A DNA stretch of 64,000 nt, from contig OZ018323.1 in the NCBI GenBank assembly GCA_963969495.1, forward strand, positions 71,768,920 to 71,832,919, in the 5' to 3' direction. The notes beneath the pieces are model-generated. The model did not search any database. It was not told the origin of the DNA and saw only the letters and a program-made list of their open reading frames with translations. Every line of letters begins with the position of its first letter. Positions within the stretch are counted from its first letter, which is position 1. The DNA comes from Ceratothoa steindachneri (Eukaryota; Arthropoda; Malacostraca; Isopoda; Cymothoidae). The position numbers and the translations under genes are program-made. Positions 45,213 through 57,423 of the stretch are shown here, one piece after another.

Positions 45213-46500
45213 TGTGGTATAGGAAGGACTAAGTGATGGAAGGAGTTGGTACGTAGGAGTTGTTTACCTACTCCTTCCCCCCCCAAAAAAAAAGAAGAAT
45301 CCTTGACTAACGTTATACCTCTCTAATGGTGCTATATATGATTTTGATTATTATTATTTATGGTCTTGACTTCTTTAATATTTAAAGGTTCCCTGTACCA
45401 TAAGTAGCGGTTCGAGGTTAGAATAAAAAAAAATTGTTAAACAAAGTAAAGCTTTAATTAAAACACAAAAACAAAAATAAACCTAAACCACAGAAATATT
45501 AAAAATTTATAGGGAAACTAAGGCCTTCAATAATTCCGTAATGAAAGTTTTATAACTTAACATTATAATGTTCGTTAACTCGCTACTCACTTCAATATAA
45601 AAAATAGGCTCATTATCTCTAGTGGAATTTAAATACCTTACTTGCTCTGGCGGCCGGTTTGAGTCTGACCTTGAGCTCAATGAGTCCAGACACCTCAGGA
45701 ATCCGGTGGCTTCTTTGACGCGTGCTTCGACCAGATGGTTGGAGGTGGACGGGATAACTTGACAGTCACAAGGGACTTTGGCGAGTGTGGCAGATGGGGG
45801 TCCACACGGTTTTTAGGGAGGGTGGTCTTCTTCAAGTGCGAGAACTATCATAGTGCTTTAGGACGCACCAGGATAGGCGGGGTCTCTCTTACGAGAGTAG
45901 GTTGAACTTAGTTCTTAAACCAAGCTAACTTAGAGTTTGGTGTGACCACCGGGGAACGTGCTGGAGGAGGAGCTTCTTCTTCTTCGTTTCGGAATTCGAC
46001 AAAGGCGAGGAGTGTACTCTGGGAGGGTCTTCTTCAAGGGCGAGGACTGTACTCGGGAGGGTCTTCTTCAAGGGCGAGGATAGTGGGGTGGGGTTTCTCT
46101 CACAAGAATAAGTTGAACTATGTAGAACAAGTTAACTTAAACTTTGGTTTGATAATCAGGGACAAGCTCGGAGATGAGCTTCTTCTTATTCCCCTTGGTT
46201 TCCCGGCCTCTCTTGCAGGGTCCTTCGTAGCCTGGTTGAATCACGGATTCTACCCCGTTTTTCCCAAGTGTTTGGTATTTATACTTTGTCACCCCACTGT
46301 GAAAGGGATAAGAGGGGGGGGGGGGCACAGGAGGGTTCTTACTCTAACGGTTTTTCTCAGCAAGTCGTACCTCTGGTCCAGCTGGCCCTTCGAGCTTGAG
46401 AGAAACGCGTCTCCAATTTCGTACTTGAGGCTAAATTGAATATACCCTCGTAGGGAAGGTCTTGCAGTTTAAACCACTCTGCTTTTCATAGGGACGATTG
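45213..46500 (+). repeat. Dispersed repeat family A, copy 3
   Basis: This is the most complete copy. It starts TTGTGGTATAGGAAGG and runs through CTCTCTAATGGTGCTATATAT (45320), an AT-rich segment with AAAGCTTTAATTAAAACAC (45448), GGAATTTAAATACCTTAC (45630), GGGGGTCCACACGGTTTTTAG (45805), duplicated GTACTC(T)GGGAGGGTCTTCTTCAAG segments (46014 and 46047), TTTGATAATCAGGGACAAGCTC (46147) and TTATACTTTGTCACCCCACT (46275). Order and spacing follow copy 1 (26280-27600). No protein similarity was recognised; long open stretches across it are not supported as genes. Confidence 0.75.
46014..46078 (+). repeat. 33-bp tandem duplication within family A
   Basis: GTACTC(T/-)GGGAGGGTCTTCTTCAAGGGCGAGGA occurs twice in succession, near 46014 and 46047. 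Confidence 0.8.
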
Positions 46501-48109
46501 GCAAAGGGGTATGGTAACGAGGTGCCTTGCCCGGATGTTTCGCTGTCAACGTCCCGTGTCTCAATTGGGAGAGAAGAGAGAGGGTTGAGTCCCCTACAAG
46601 GTTCTACTATCAATAGTTTACAAAACCAAACACAATGCCATTCCGCCTCTTACAAAGTGGTATCCGTGGTTCGAATACTAGCAAATATCAAATGAGTGAA
46701 ACTGACCTATAGGCATTACACCAAATTGTATAGGTTAATCAAATTTGGTTCTAACCAAAGAGGTTGAGGCCAATTGAAGGTTCTATAGATTTTCGTTTTT
46801 TATCTTTTACTTTCTCAGTTTTGGTGGTTTTGTGGTAAAGAATTTTTGTTTTGCTGATGATAATGAGTTGGACTAATATTTTGTAGGAAAAGGACATAAA
46901 TGGCTTTCTACTGCCTTAGTTCGGATGTTGTGTTTGTTTTAAAGTAATTTCAATCTAAGAAATAATTCTGGATTTTCTTTGGAAAGGTCATTAAAGCTCT
47001 TGATAGCTAAATGCAAGGTTCAGCAATAAATACAAAGTGCACTTTTGTAAGATTGACGTACTAAGTCCGAATGGCTACGGGTTTAAAGCTGTGTTGAGCT
47101 CATTATGAGTATGAGAGATGCTGCGACAAGTTTTAACAGCATTGATTTGTTAAGATTCCCTTGAGAAGGAAGGGCAATTACTTTCTTTTTAACGTAAAGT
47201 CGTGAATTAAATAAGAACTTTCATTTGTAAGCCTCTTAGGGCAACTATTTTTATAGGGTGGGTTGAAATCTGCAATTAGAGTGTGAATATTTCAATACGC
47301 GAATCCATTTTAGGGTAAATTTATGAGAGTAAATCTCATAATTGAAGTAGAATCCTCAATATTTTGGCAGTAATAGAAGAGAAAATCTAATTAAAATTTA
47401 GTGACTAGTCCTTGGAAAACTAATAAGAAGTACCATAGTTACAAATAAACCAACTGCATGAATAGTTCCAAGCTGATTGGATATAGATAGGCTCAGAAAT
47501 TTAGTAAAATGCCCAGAATAATTGTGATTGTAATTAATGCAAAACGGTGGCCAAGTGAGTATTCTTTCAGATCTTGTTTCATTTAGTGCAGCGTTGAGCT
47601 CGATTGAATCTTTCGTTTTTAAATAAGTTGATGTAAAGATTTATAGTCCGCACAAATATTTTGTTGGGAAAGGTAATATTACCAAAATATCTTTTTAATT
47701 AAAAGTGAACTTTCTCTAAAAATGAAGGGAATTTTAATTAATCCAAAATATCTTTTTCCATCTAAATGAACTACTACGATGCAACAATTCATCTTCCTCT
47801 TGAAGTTTAACCTAATTATTGATCCAGGACTTGGAAAAGCAAATAGTTTTTTATCCAAAGGCTTTGCTTTACTCATTCAAAATTTTCAGTTGGAAAATAG
47901 TTATTAACGATTTGAAATAAGACAGAGTTTTGAGAATAGCTCGAGGTTTAATCCTCTTATTATATCTTCATGGAGAATGTTCTTACCTGTGTTCTGTACC
48001 AATGTTGGAAATATATATTAGGTAGGTTGATAACTTTTAAGTTTGCTCTCCTAGCACTAACATCATCTGTATCACATAAATATTTTATTATATGTTGGAA
48101 TATTATTAC
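46501..48109. other. AT-rich spacer
   Basis: No supported feature. A moderately GC-rich start (46500-46620) may be the unmatched end of family A. Confidence 0.45.
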
Positions 48110-48361
48110 TGCTTTTATTTTTATTTTTTTAATTTTAGGAACCTATCTGGCGACTGCCCACTTGGGCACAAATCGCCAGAATCATGACAGCCTAGCACTA
48201 GGCTACTTTAAAATAAGAATATGAAAACACAACAATGATAAAAAGGAAAGGTCGTAACAATTAGGAAGCGATCTCCGGCGTCGGGGGGAGGTCTCCCTCG
48301 TCCCGGAGCGTGAGCGAGCGACGTACAAAGAAAACAACCATTTTTAAAAAATAAAACCTCG
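48110..48361 (-). other. I-like LINE 3' UTR and A-rich tail, copy B
   Basis: It matches 58708-58990 of copy C. The minus strand ends in GGCGATTTG...CAGATAG followed by an irregular A-rich tail (48110-48137). Confidence 0.8.
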
Positions 48362-49540
48362 TTAAATAAAGGGGAGAAGGCTGGCCTCCCGCCAAAAGTC
48401 TACCTGTCTACCAGTCAATGAGCGCGCACTCGTCACGAGTACAAGGGACAGGCAGGAGCGACCCCGTCCATCCCGGTACTGGGACAGGTAACGTGCGCCA
48501 AGATCTCTTAGACTGGGGCATTCAATAAGACTGTGCCAAACAGTCTGGGAGACAAGGCAGTCTTCACAGTAGGGCGCTGGTGAGCGCTCCATGAAATGGA
48601 GGTGCGTCCCGCGAGTGTGCCCAATTCGGCGAGTGATGCACTTTAGGCGGCGGGGAGCAGGTGGCATCTCCCCAGCATCGACCCGGGGGCTCTCAATGGG
48701 GGAAGTGCGGAAGGCACCGGTCGCAAGGGGAAGGCAGTTGAGGTGGATCGAGTCCACCCTCCGCAATAACGAACGGCTGCGGATCCATAAAACTCGCATC
48801 CGTAGTCGAGCTTCGAACGAACAAAGGATCGATAAAAAAGTAAGGCAGTAGCCCTAACAGCGCTCAAGCACTGAACGTCAGGTAGCACAGAATATCCATG
48901 GCGCGGGTACAAGGGACCCTAAGGCTGTGAATATGAACCTCCCAGGTGAGAAGTTGATCAAATACAAGACCAAGGAAACGGTGCGATTCAACCACTTTCA
49001 AGCGCACCCCAATAAGTAACAATTCTGGGTCGGGGTGGAGCCATGGATGGCGGCAGAATTGCACCACCTTAGTATTGGCCAAAGAAAACCGAAACCTGTG
49101 CGCTTAGGCATAGTGAGAGATGCGGTTCAATTGGATTGGATTCGACGCTCCAGGGTTGGATCTGGGCAGCGCCAAAAGAGATCGAAAGGTCGTCGACGTA
49201 GAGCGTAGCGATAACATCTTCCGTCAGCAATGAGGTGATGCCGTTAATGCTTAGGGCAAAGAGTGTGACAATGAGGACACTTCCCTGCGGGACACCCTCT
49301 TTTATCTCCATTGGGGCGAAGAGGGCTCCCCCCACCCGTAGCTGGAATTGACGATCTCGCAAAAACTCAGATATAAACATTGGGAGGCGTCCCCTCGCCC
49401 CCATCATGTAGAGAGTCTCCATGATACCGGACCGCTATGCGGTATCATAGCCCTTCTTCAGATCGAACAACACCGTGGCGTAATGCTGTCTACGAAGGAA
49501 AGCCTCGCAAACGGCATTTTCCAGTCGAAGCAGAGCATCC
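48362..49540 (-). pseudogene. I-like LINE reverse transcriptase and C-terminal domain
   Basis: Starting at DALLRLENAV-type sequence near 49530, in shifted frames: YATVLFDLKKGYDTA (first catalytic Asp), then an open stretch from 49422 with QLRVGGALFAPMEIKEGVPQGSVL and ATLYVDDLSISFG, the intact YVDD active site near 49195. After frameshifts the thumb continues (LLFYRSFVRSKLDYGCEFYGS, 48835; ATGAFRTSPIESPRVDAGEMP, 48730). IGHTRGTHLHFMERSPAPYCEDCLVSQTVWHSLIECPS (48620-48505; note C-x2-C-x7-H-x4-C) is the post-RNase H zinc-like tail. RNase H itself is deleted. The stop is near 48362. Confidence 0.85.
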
Positions 49541-49544
49541 TACG

Positions 49545-49690
49545 TAGAGTGGGAAATGCGGAAACCTTCGCGACCGCTTTCTCCGCAGTCTCTAGCCGGG
49601 ATGCTGCTCCGCCAGCATTCAATGCACGTCCTGATGTCGCGGGAGGCCACCAGGTGGACTTTACCTCCAGAGGCGGAGCTCTTTGTGTGG
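49545..49690 (+). other. Inverted internal segment of the I-like LINE
   Basis: Read on the plus strand, 49560-49690 gives FSAVSSRDAAPPAFNARPDV and then GGHQVDFTSRGGA. The same text (SSQDAAPLVFNARRDVAKRH, LDFTLRGGE) is on the minus strand of copy C at about 61480-61370. Sequence on both sides in copy B is minus-strand LINE. So this ~140-bp endonuclease-RT linker piece is flipped within its own element, with flanking segments deleted. Confidence 0.88.
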
Positions 49691-51507
49691 CCAGCTTTAC
49701 CAAGGGAGCGCCCGGGTTGACTAGAACCCGCAGAAGGGCTCCGAATGGGCGCGAAAACATACTTGCTCGTTGGCCTGGTTGGGCCTGGATCAGAGGGTGT
49801 CTTTCTAACCATAGAGGCATAAGACGTCCTAAGCAGAGCTGGGCGCGCCAGGACCAAGTCCTTAGCCTCGCGGAATGACAGTCGATCCTGGGCCTGAACG
49901 GCCAATATTTCTTTCTCAGCGAGATATGCACCACATTGCTTCAAAGAAGCGAGGTGCGACTCTCCGCAATTGACACATTTGGCCACACACGATTTGGACT
50001 TATCGTGTGCGGCCTTAGAGCAATTTACACATACTTCAGGTGACCCCAACTTTTCACGTCTACATGAACGATTAGTATCGCCGAAGCGGTGACAGTAATA
50101 GCTCCACCGCGGCAGTAACACGAATGCCTTCACGCTGTAGCGGTACCAACCGGCACGGACCGACTGAGGGAGCTTGTCACAGTCGACGTGACGAAGAGTG
50201 TAGGGGTGAGTCTCGAAGTCCTTCCCTGTTTTCTCATCATACCTTCTACCTTGACCGTCCCATGGTCGGCCAGCTCTAAGGTGATGCCCTCTATGGAGTA
50301 ATAAACAAGTTCCCTCGCATAAAATACTTCTTTTACAAAGTTCATGGTAGAGTGTGGCGTCACACTCAACGGGGTGCCATCAAGTGTCCGAAGAGCACTT
50401 ATCTTGGCCACCTCGGTGGGATTCGCCGCATTTGCCAGAAGGTTCCCGTCCGAGAAATTGGTCACCTTCGGCTCTCTACCAATTATACAAGCTAAAGCTC
50501 TCCTCTTATGGATCATGTTGCCCTTAGCCAACATGCTGCCAGCAGTGGAGCGAATAACGAGGAAGCGTTTGAAGCCAGCGGGCTCGAAGACTTTAGGTTA
50601 CGTCTGAATGAGGTGCTCCGATGTTATCGAGGCTCCGCCCTTTGCACTTTTAGTATTAGTCGGGGGCTTAGCACCTGCGGGGGTAGAGGGCCGGATGTGC
50701 CAATCTTGGCTTGGTCGCTTACCGAACCAGCAGACACATCCATCCCCCCAGCCCCCACGGATGGAAAGGAGCCCCGAGTCTTTTTATCTTTTTCCTGTTC
50801 ATTTTTTTTAGGAGAGTAGGGCGGAGATTGAACCAGCTTCTCCCCTCCGCCAGCAAGAGCCCCCAGGCCAGATGGCCAACCTCAGCTATTTCCTTCTTCG
50901 AAATGGAGAAGGTCCTGGCAGTCGTAGATGCATCGGTCGGAGGAGATCCCTTCTCTGCTTGTACTGCCTCGGAAACCCTAGCCGTTTGAGCATGACCTTG
51001 CATAGGGGCGGATTCGGGTTCGATACTTGGCGCCGAGCCCGGATTCCCTTCAGTTGCCCCCCCCCCCGGACATTGCAGGTCCCATTGGCAGCATTGTCAC
51101 TAGTCAAATGTGGGGAGGCACGGGCCTTGACCCCGGCAAGGTTCAATATTCTTGCCAGCAGGTCTTTTGAGGGAAGCGACCGAAGGGGCCTGGCTTCCCT
51201 CTCCCTCCTAAGCGGGTTTGCCTTACCGAGCCGCTTCAATGGGAAGCGATCAGCCCTTGGCTGCCTGATGGCTTTCTTGGCAGTCCTCTTGGACAGAAAA
51301 GGAGGGACTACCGCTGGAAACAGGAAGGTGCCCGAAAGCACCTCCATAAAAGGGGGTGAGGGGAAGTTCCCTAAACCCGTAAGCGAAGGAGAGGAGAAAG
51401 CATCCTCTCCTGTTAGGAGAAATTTGGAGGTTCCCCTGCGCAAACGCAGGGGCCGAGGCCTCCATTTTTTTTTGTGAAGCTTCCTGGGGGCGGCTTAGTC
51501 GATGCAC
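49690..51507 (-). pseudogene. I-like LINE ORF1 (gag-like, CCHC knuckles)
   Basis: The product would be a nucleic-acid-binding ORF1 protein. The N-terminal third (51443-50886 and beyond) is a Pro/Ser/Arg-rich low-complexity region interrupted by a frameshift at the C10 run near 51060. A folded part follows at 50534-50130: VAKISALRTLDGTPLSVTPH and VYYSIEGITLELADHG, typical of ORF1 of Jockey/I elements. After another frameshift, zinc knuckles are readable at 50100-49920: CHRFGDTNRSC (one Cys lost), CVNCSKAAHDKSKSC and CVNCGESHLASLKQC. QAQDRLSFREAKDLVLARP follows. The frame runs into the inverted segment near 49690. Confidence 0.82.
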
Positions 51508-52060
51508 AAGGGAAAATTGAGGGGAGATTTTTCATTTTCTCATCATTGGGCATGGTGACCTGAAATTTTCTACAGGATGCCATAGCTCATCACCCCTCGC
51601 AGTAGCCCGCCCTGAAAGGGGTGCGTACACGTGGCAGAGCCAGGTGTTGCCATCCAGGACCACCCCTCCCACCTGGTGGCCTGGCAGTCACTCAGTATGG
51701 CGGCTGCACCTTGGACACAGCGTAAAAACAAATATATAGTGAAGGTAGAAAGAAAGGGGATGTGTGGAAGGTATGGGCCGGGATGAAGCAGGTGTTAAAA
51801 ATCCACAATCTCGAACCAGAGCTCAAGGGTTAGGGCACATTGTCCCCTCCCCCCTCAGCCCTGATCCGGGACGGTTGGCTGAGAAGAAGCTCAGCATCTA
51901 CCCCGTAAAATTAGAGGCTGACCAGAGAAAGTTGTTGGAGAGGTTGTATGAAAAGCGACGAAGTGGGCGAGAAATACAGGCTGTCTGAAATAAGGAGAAG
52001 AGGCTAAGCTAGGGTCGGACGGCTTGCTGAGTCCCGTCAGCACGGTGGCAAGGGTGGAAA
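51508..52060 (-). other. Probable 5' leader of I-like LINE copy B
   Basis: GC-rich and non-coding, between ORF1 and the sharp return to AT-rich DNA at about 52060. The end of the compositional block is taken as the element's 5' end. No second 5' end exists in the window for comparison. Confidence 0.5.
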
Positions 52061-53689
52061 ATTATTAGGATAATCAAAAATCTTATTCATTTAGGCCAAA
52101 TTTTCTAACCTAAAGATCAGCTAAAAAATTTGTGCCATGAAATTCTTTTCACTAAAAACCTGAATCTCACTTGAGTCGTAACAATCAACGAACTTTTGTG
52201 TGATCCAATATGTGTCTGTTCATTCCCAATCTATGCAAATAATATTTAAAATATTCTAATAATGAATGAGCTTTCTTTGATGAAATTTAGTATCAAGGTT
52301 ATAATTCTCTTAACTACCCTTTTATACCCGAGGTTGATGATGTATCAAACAGAGATTCAAAAGAGCATTTCCTATCGGCTACCACCCAAAATATTAAATA
52401 ACGCCGCTATGTTTTATGCTCATATCCGCTTATCTGACTTGTAGTTTTTTGCAATTTTATTAGTTTAATTTATATTACTCACCAAGTCACTCTTCTACAT
52501 AGTAAAGAAAATGAATCTAAGTTAGTTATATAGTATGTCAAATATCGAAAAAAAACAACTCTCCCCATATATGATTCCTATCACAAGTTTCTGGAATAAA
52601 TTGAAATTATAGCACAATTTGAAATATTGATGCAGCTGTATTTCAAAATCATACAAGATTGCAAGCGTGCAATAAACACTTCTAAAAATTTATGAATCAA
52701 ACAAATACAACGTGATATTGTATTGTCACTGATGTTTAATCAATCACATTACACAACAAAAACAACGGAAAAATAATATTTTCTGCAAATGTCTGAGGAA
52801 TTCCTTTCTTTGCTTCACGATAATCAATAATAGATAATAAGAATAAGTCGTGTTCACTATCAGTTGTAAAACTAAAGAAAAACATACTTCTGTTTGTAAA
52901 TATTTTGTTCTTTTTTGGAAAAAATGCAGAGGTTTATTTGCGATTTTTGTGACTATCAAACTCTAATTGGCAAGAATAATATTACTGAGAAAATTGACAA
53001 ACTTATAGCATCATTTTAAATCCATCAAATTTATACATACAAATTGCAAGTATTCCTCACTTTAGATTCATATTACTTTCATCTTTTGATTATATGTCTC
53101 AAAATTAGTCAAAATTTTCTCTTTGGAGTTAATATCTTTCACAGAACTGGCATATTCAGATAAACCTGTTGATATTGGTTCTGTTCTTTCATCGTTCTTA
53201 TTTATCTGACTAATATAACAGTCTATTATGAGAGTAATATTTGGTGCAAAGAAGTGTTATTTTTAAATGTTGTTTTATGTTTATGTAAAATGTAGCAGTT
53301 AAATTAATGTATACTAATTGAGTGTGAAATATCCTTAAAAATTAATATTATTGTCTACTTGCCCATGAAAATTTAACAAAGATGATATTTAATAAACAGA
53401 TTATAAACTACATCCATTTACACGACACACAAAGTTTATTACACAATCTATGCTCGCTGTGTACAATTATAAGGGAGCACGTTTAATAGTTTGCCATCAC
53501 TATACTTTAGCAGAGTAGGCAAGGTGCATGTGCTTAAATAACTCTGTATTTCATAAAACACAAATCACGTACCTAAAATGTTGATCTGCCATTTACTGCC
53601 GATTAACCTAGTCTAAAGATTTTTGTTTGGCAACAAGCGACCCATCATTCCCGTAAAAAGGATAAAGGTTATGCAAGAGAATTAATTCA
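52061..53689. other. AT-rich spacer
   Basis: Very AT-rich. A 60-codon open stretch at 52262-52444 has a hydrophobic segment but nothing else to support a gene. Confidence 0.5.
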
Positions 53690-54310
53690 AAGCTTATGTT
53701 TATACATGTATATTTTATATTTAAATTTAGCAACTATTTTATTAAACATTTTGACTATAATGCTTTTATCTACACTCCTATTTAAGATGTTCACTGGTTG
53801 TAATATTTTATAATTAAAGAAATTCAGTGGTATTACAGTGCTAAATCTTTTGTATACTAGCTTGTAACCGCTATTTCTATTCGGCACTTGGTTATCTAAT
53901 TTTAATAGAGCAGTTTATATGAACGAATCAGTTTAGTATTTTAAATATTTCAATGTGTTGGCCGGGCAGATACAGTTGTTCTAGGTACAGGCAATTGAGT
54001 TGCCTCAGTCTGTTTTCACACAAGCTGTCTCAGTTTAGGAATTAATTTCGCCGCTTTTCACTGGATTGATTCGAACATTGCAATATCCTTTTGAATTTAT
54101 GGTGATCAGAATTGTACCGAGTAACAATATTATGTCGTACAAGGGCCCTATATATGGGTACATAAAGTATTTTGATTTACATCAAAAATCTTCAGCTATA
54201 AAGCTAGCTTACAGCAAAACCTATTATTTTTGAAGCTAAGGTACATTGTATGGAAAATTTTAGATCATTCGAGATTAACACACTGGAATCCTTATCGACG
54301 TTAACGGTGT
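53690..54310 (-). pseudogene. CR1-like LINE 3' relic
   Basis: On the minus strand, in broken frames: VLISNDLKFSIQCTLASK (54270) matches the LGVTITSDLKFSKQCIEA block of the 56-kb copy. LYVPIYRALVRH (54160) matches LYxSLVRPHLEY. HIEIFKILN (53955) matches LIEVFKIL. The final open stretch 53887-53690 contains NSGYKLVYKRFSTVIPLNFFNYKI, the C-terminal RFxxxxRKNFFxxRI block of CR1 proteins. The RT core is absent, so this is a 5'-truncated or eroded copy. It is more diverged than the copies at 9-12 kb and 56-57 kb and may be a different subfamily. Confidence 0.6.
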
Positions 54311-56062
54311 TAAAATTTGCTCTCACATATTATAATATATTTAAAAAAAGAGTTAGCACTGCAATTCCCTAAATATTTCTTTAATTAAAAAATAATACAT
54401 TTGATTAATCTATTCAAGTCTTATCTACATATAATAGTCGCCTTATGAGGGCTGAAGACATTATTTTACATTTAATAATAAACTCTAAAAGCTTCCCCTA
54501 GACATACAATTAAAATGGTAAGAAAGATTCTATATACTTTATTCAATTTGGCAAAATGTTTACTTCTCTAAACTCCGCCGGAACATTCCTACTAATAGAT
54601 CTAAAATATATATGTGTACAAAGTGGTTATAGGAATTCATGTAGTTTCTGCAATAAATGGTCTGAATCGTCAATAAAGACTCCCTAAGCATCCAGGGGAG
54701 CCTGATAAACTCCCTAACTTACCTACGTTCATTTGCTATTAATAAAATTATTTGTGGTCGTGTTTTGGTACCGATTTTATTTTCATTTTTATATTTACTT
54801 TTGACTGATCAAATTTTGCGTTTGACAAAGGCGACGAGTACAAAGACACGGTTTCGATTTTATATGGTATTTTTTGGTTTATGAATGTTATACAATGTAT
54901 TAGCTTCCCTTATAGACAGTTTAATCTTTATTTAACCACTGAACCTGAATAAATTTATTAGAAGTGAATCAGTTTATGTTGTAATCGCTTTTTAACTGTT
55001 CGTTTGTTTCAAAGGAAACTGATGAAAATATAGTTTGTTTTTTTTCAGGAAAATATTAGTATAATGAGGACCAATGGTTAGAAATGTATACTCATAAATG
55101 TAGTACTAATACTAAAGGGTCACAAGTCAAGGTATAAAAATCTTAATCATTTTTAAATGCAAGAGGGCCTTCTGTGCTTTAACGGAAAATAACCAACGCT
55201 TCAATGACACCCTCGGTATGAGTTGTTGCTTGGTTCATGCCATCATATGCAACCCACTAGTTAAAAAAAAATGCCCCTCTTCCTATGAAATGAATTTTTG
55301 TATTTAATATTATTTCGTAAAATATATATACAATTTTTTGATAATTTTTACCATTTAGTGTTAAATTTTTGACCGACATTATGGTAATTTTCAATATTTT
55401 ATTCACATTTTATTTGTGATTTTAAAAAAACTCAAGCCATTTTATAAAAAGGAATAACATATTAGTGCCCTGCGTAAAAATACCCTAGAACATCATTTTC
55501 TTGCCTATAGCAAAATTATTGTTATAGAGTGTTATAACGTATTTTGATTGCAATTTAGATCTTCATTGCGTATGGTCCTGTGAAATACAGAGTTTGTGTC
55601 ACACAGCTCCCTCCATTTTTTCCATATATTAGATTTTAGGTGATCTCCAACTGACGTTTGTGATCGACGCTGTGATAATTTACTGGTAAAAATCATCCGA
55701 GGTTTGTAATGGTGGATATTTTTGGGTGCGGTATTTACATGTTTGCACGTATTGAATATTAATTTTCAGAGAGTATTTAATGAAATGAGCTCATTGAACA
55801 AAAGAAATATGAATCACAAGTGACCAAGAGTATATTAACAATACACCTGCGTCAATTTGAGAGACAGTTGACACAAATGGAAGTGAGGATAAGGAATAAG
55901 AGATAACCTTGAATTTCAAGTAAAGTTCTTAGAAATAATGACATGGCTAGACAGCGATCTGGACGGAAACAACCACGGTGCACTTCAAATCCTTCCAAAC
56001 ACAGTTATGCCTTGAGTCCGCTACCATTTGGCTTATACTTTTGCTCTCCCTGTTTCCCTGTG
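54311..56062. other. AT-rich spacer
   Basis: No gene or element recognised. A short GC-richer patch (55900-56062) directly precedes the truncated LINE. Confidence 0.45.
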
Positions 56063-57423
56063 CGCTATCTTTAACATGTCAATCCAGACCAGATGCATTC
56101 CTAGAGACTGGCGTGAGGCGGAGGTGACTCCGATCTTCAAGAAAGGAGACCCCAGCCATCCGTCAAACTACCGACCCATCAGTTTAAATTCGATAGTCGG
56201 TAAACTCATGGAAAGCATGATAGTGGACAAGATAACGTCTTATTTAGAGTCAAACCTGCTACTGAAGAGTTCCCAGCAGGGATTCCGAAGGCAACGGTCA
56301 TGCCTGACGAACCTTGTGGAATTCTTCCACTTCATGTTCAGTGAGCATGATCGGGATAAAGCGGTGGATGTTATGTATCTTGACTTCCAAAAGGCCTTTG
56401 ACAAGGTACCACACCGCCGCCTTCTCCGGAAAGTGCGTGCACAGGGCATATGTAGCAAGGTAGCAGGTTGGATAAGGAGCTGGCTAAGTGACAGACGGCA
56501 ACGAGTAGTGGTGAATGGCCGGGCCTTTGAATGGGCGCCCGTAACTAGCGGGGTCCCTCAAGGTTCCGACCTGGGACCACTAATGTTTATTATTTATTTC
56601 AACGACATGGATGAAGACATGGTAGCCAAAATCTCCAAATTTGCCGACGACACCAAGATTGGTATCAATGTGGCAAAGGAGGGAAACACTGCCCGCCTCC
56701 AAGAGGACCTTCAAAGGATTGGGGAGTGGTCAGACACGTAGAAAATGCATTTCAACGTGGGGAAATGCAAATCTCAGTACATCCTTAAGGGCACTGCTCT
56801 TGAATCGAGTGACACTGAGAAGGACTTAGGTGTAACTATCACTAGCGACCTCAAGTTCTCGAAACAATGCATCGAGGCAGAGAAGAAAGCCCAAAGGATG
56901 TTAGGCTACATAAAGCGCCAGTTTGGATACCGTAACAAGGAGATAGTACTTTGTCTGTGCAACTCTGTCGTTCGGCCGCACCTGGAGTATGCCATACAAT
57001 TTTGTAAGTCCTTCGTTTCGAAAGGATATCGCAAGGTTGGAACGCGTACAAGCCAGGGCAACCAAGCTGATTCCCTCTATCCGACATAAAAGTTAGTAGG
57101 ATAGACGAAAAGGAATTAGATCTGTTCCCGCTGGAAACCCGTAGACTGCGTGATCAGCTCATCGAAGTTTTCAAAATACTTTGAGGGTTCGACAATGTTG
57201 ACTACCGGGATATTTTCCCGGAGTGAGAACAGAACGCGCAATCACGGCTTTAAACTTGAACTGAAGCGTTACAACCGCAATCTGTGAGGAAATTTTTCAC
57301 TTACAGTATCTGCGGTAAGTGGAACGCACTTCCAGTCGAAGTTGTTAACAATGAATCTGTTGACCAGTTCAAGTCAAGACTAGACAAAGTCTTGAAAAGT
57401 GGCCGTTTAGGGATGCAAAACAA
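56063..57423 (+). pseudogene. CR1-like reverse transcriptase and C-terminal domain
   Basis: From 56063 one frame reads MSIQTRCIPRDWREAEVTP, NYRPISLNSIVGKLMES, VMYLDFQKAFDKVPHRR, VTSGVPQGSDLGPLMF and KISKFADDTKIG, so every RT motif including the ADD active site is intact. A TAG near 56739 replaces Trp just before KMHFNVGKCKS. The thumb continues EKDLGVTITSDLKFSKQC and SVVRPHLEYAIQF, then a frameshift near 57005 moves the rest (LERVQARATKLIPSIR, DLFPLETRRLRDQLIEVFKI) to another frame. Further stops precede YSICGKWNALPVEVVNN and the end FKSRLDKVLKS near 57410. It supplies the C-terminus missing from the 9-12 kb copy. Confidence 0.92.

Larger units (their letters stand above)
48110..52060 (-). 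mobile_element. I-like LINE, copy B, deleted and partly inverted
   Basis: On the minus strand it starts near 52060 in GC-rich leader sequence, carries ORF1 (about 51500-49690), then RT and a C-terminal domain (49540-48362), and ends with CCAGATAG and an A-rich tail at about 48140-48110. The last ~100 bases match the end of copy C (58738-58830), so the 3' end is real. The endonuclease, the N-terminal half of RT and nearly all of RNase H are missing. A ~140-bp endonuclease-RT linker piece is present in reverse orientation. The known order for such LINEs is ORF1, endonuclease, RT, RNase H. Confidence 0.88.

Noticed and set aside
45942..46439. 165-codon open frame across family A
   Set aside because: It crosses the duplicated boxes and hairpin modules of a repeat whose other copies do not keep the frame, so it is incidental.
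46650..46690. TGGTATCCGTGGTTCGAATA string, considered as a primer-binding site or tRNA T-arm
   Set aside because: The bases flanking TTCGAA do not pair as a T-stem in either orientation and no LTR edge is demonstrable next to it.
49348..49878. 176-codon plus-strand frame
   Set aside because: It is a shadow assembled from antisense LINE sequence plus the genuinely inverted 49545-49690 piece, and is not an independent gene.
50872..51477. 201-codon plus-strand frame opposite the I-like LINE ORF1
   Set aside because: The GC-rich antisense of ORF1 lacks stops. Collinearity with the other LINE parts supports the minus strand.
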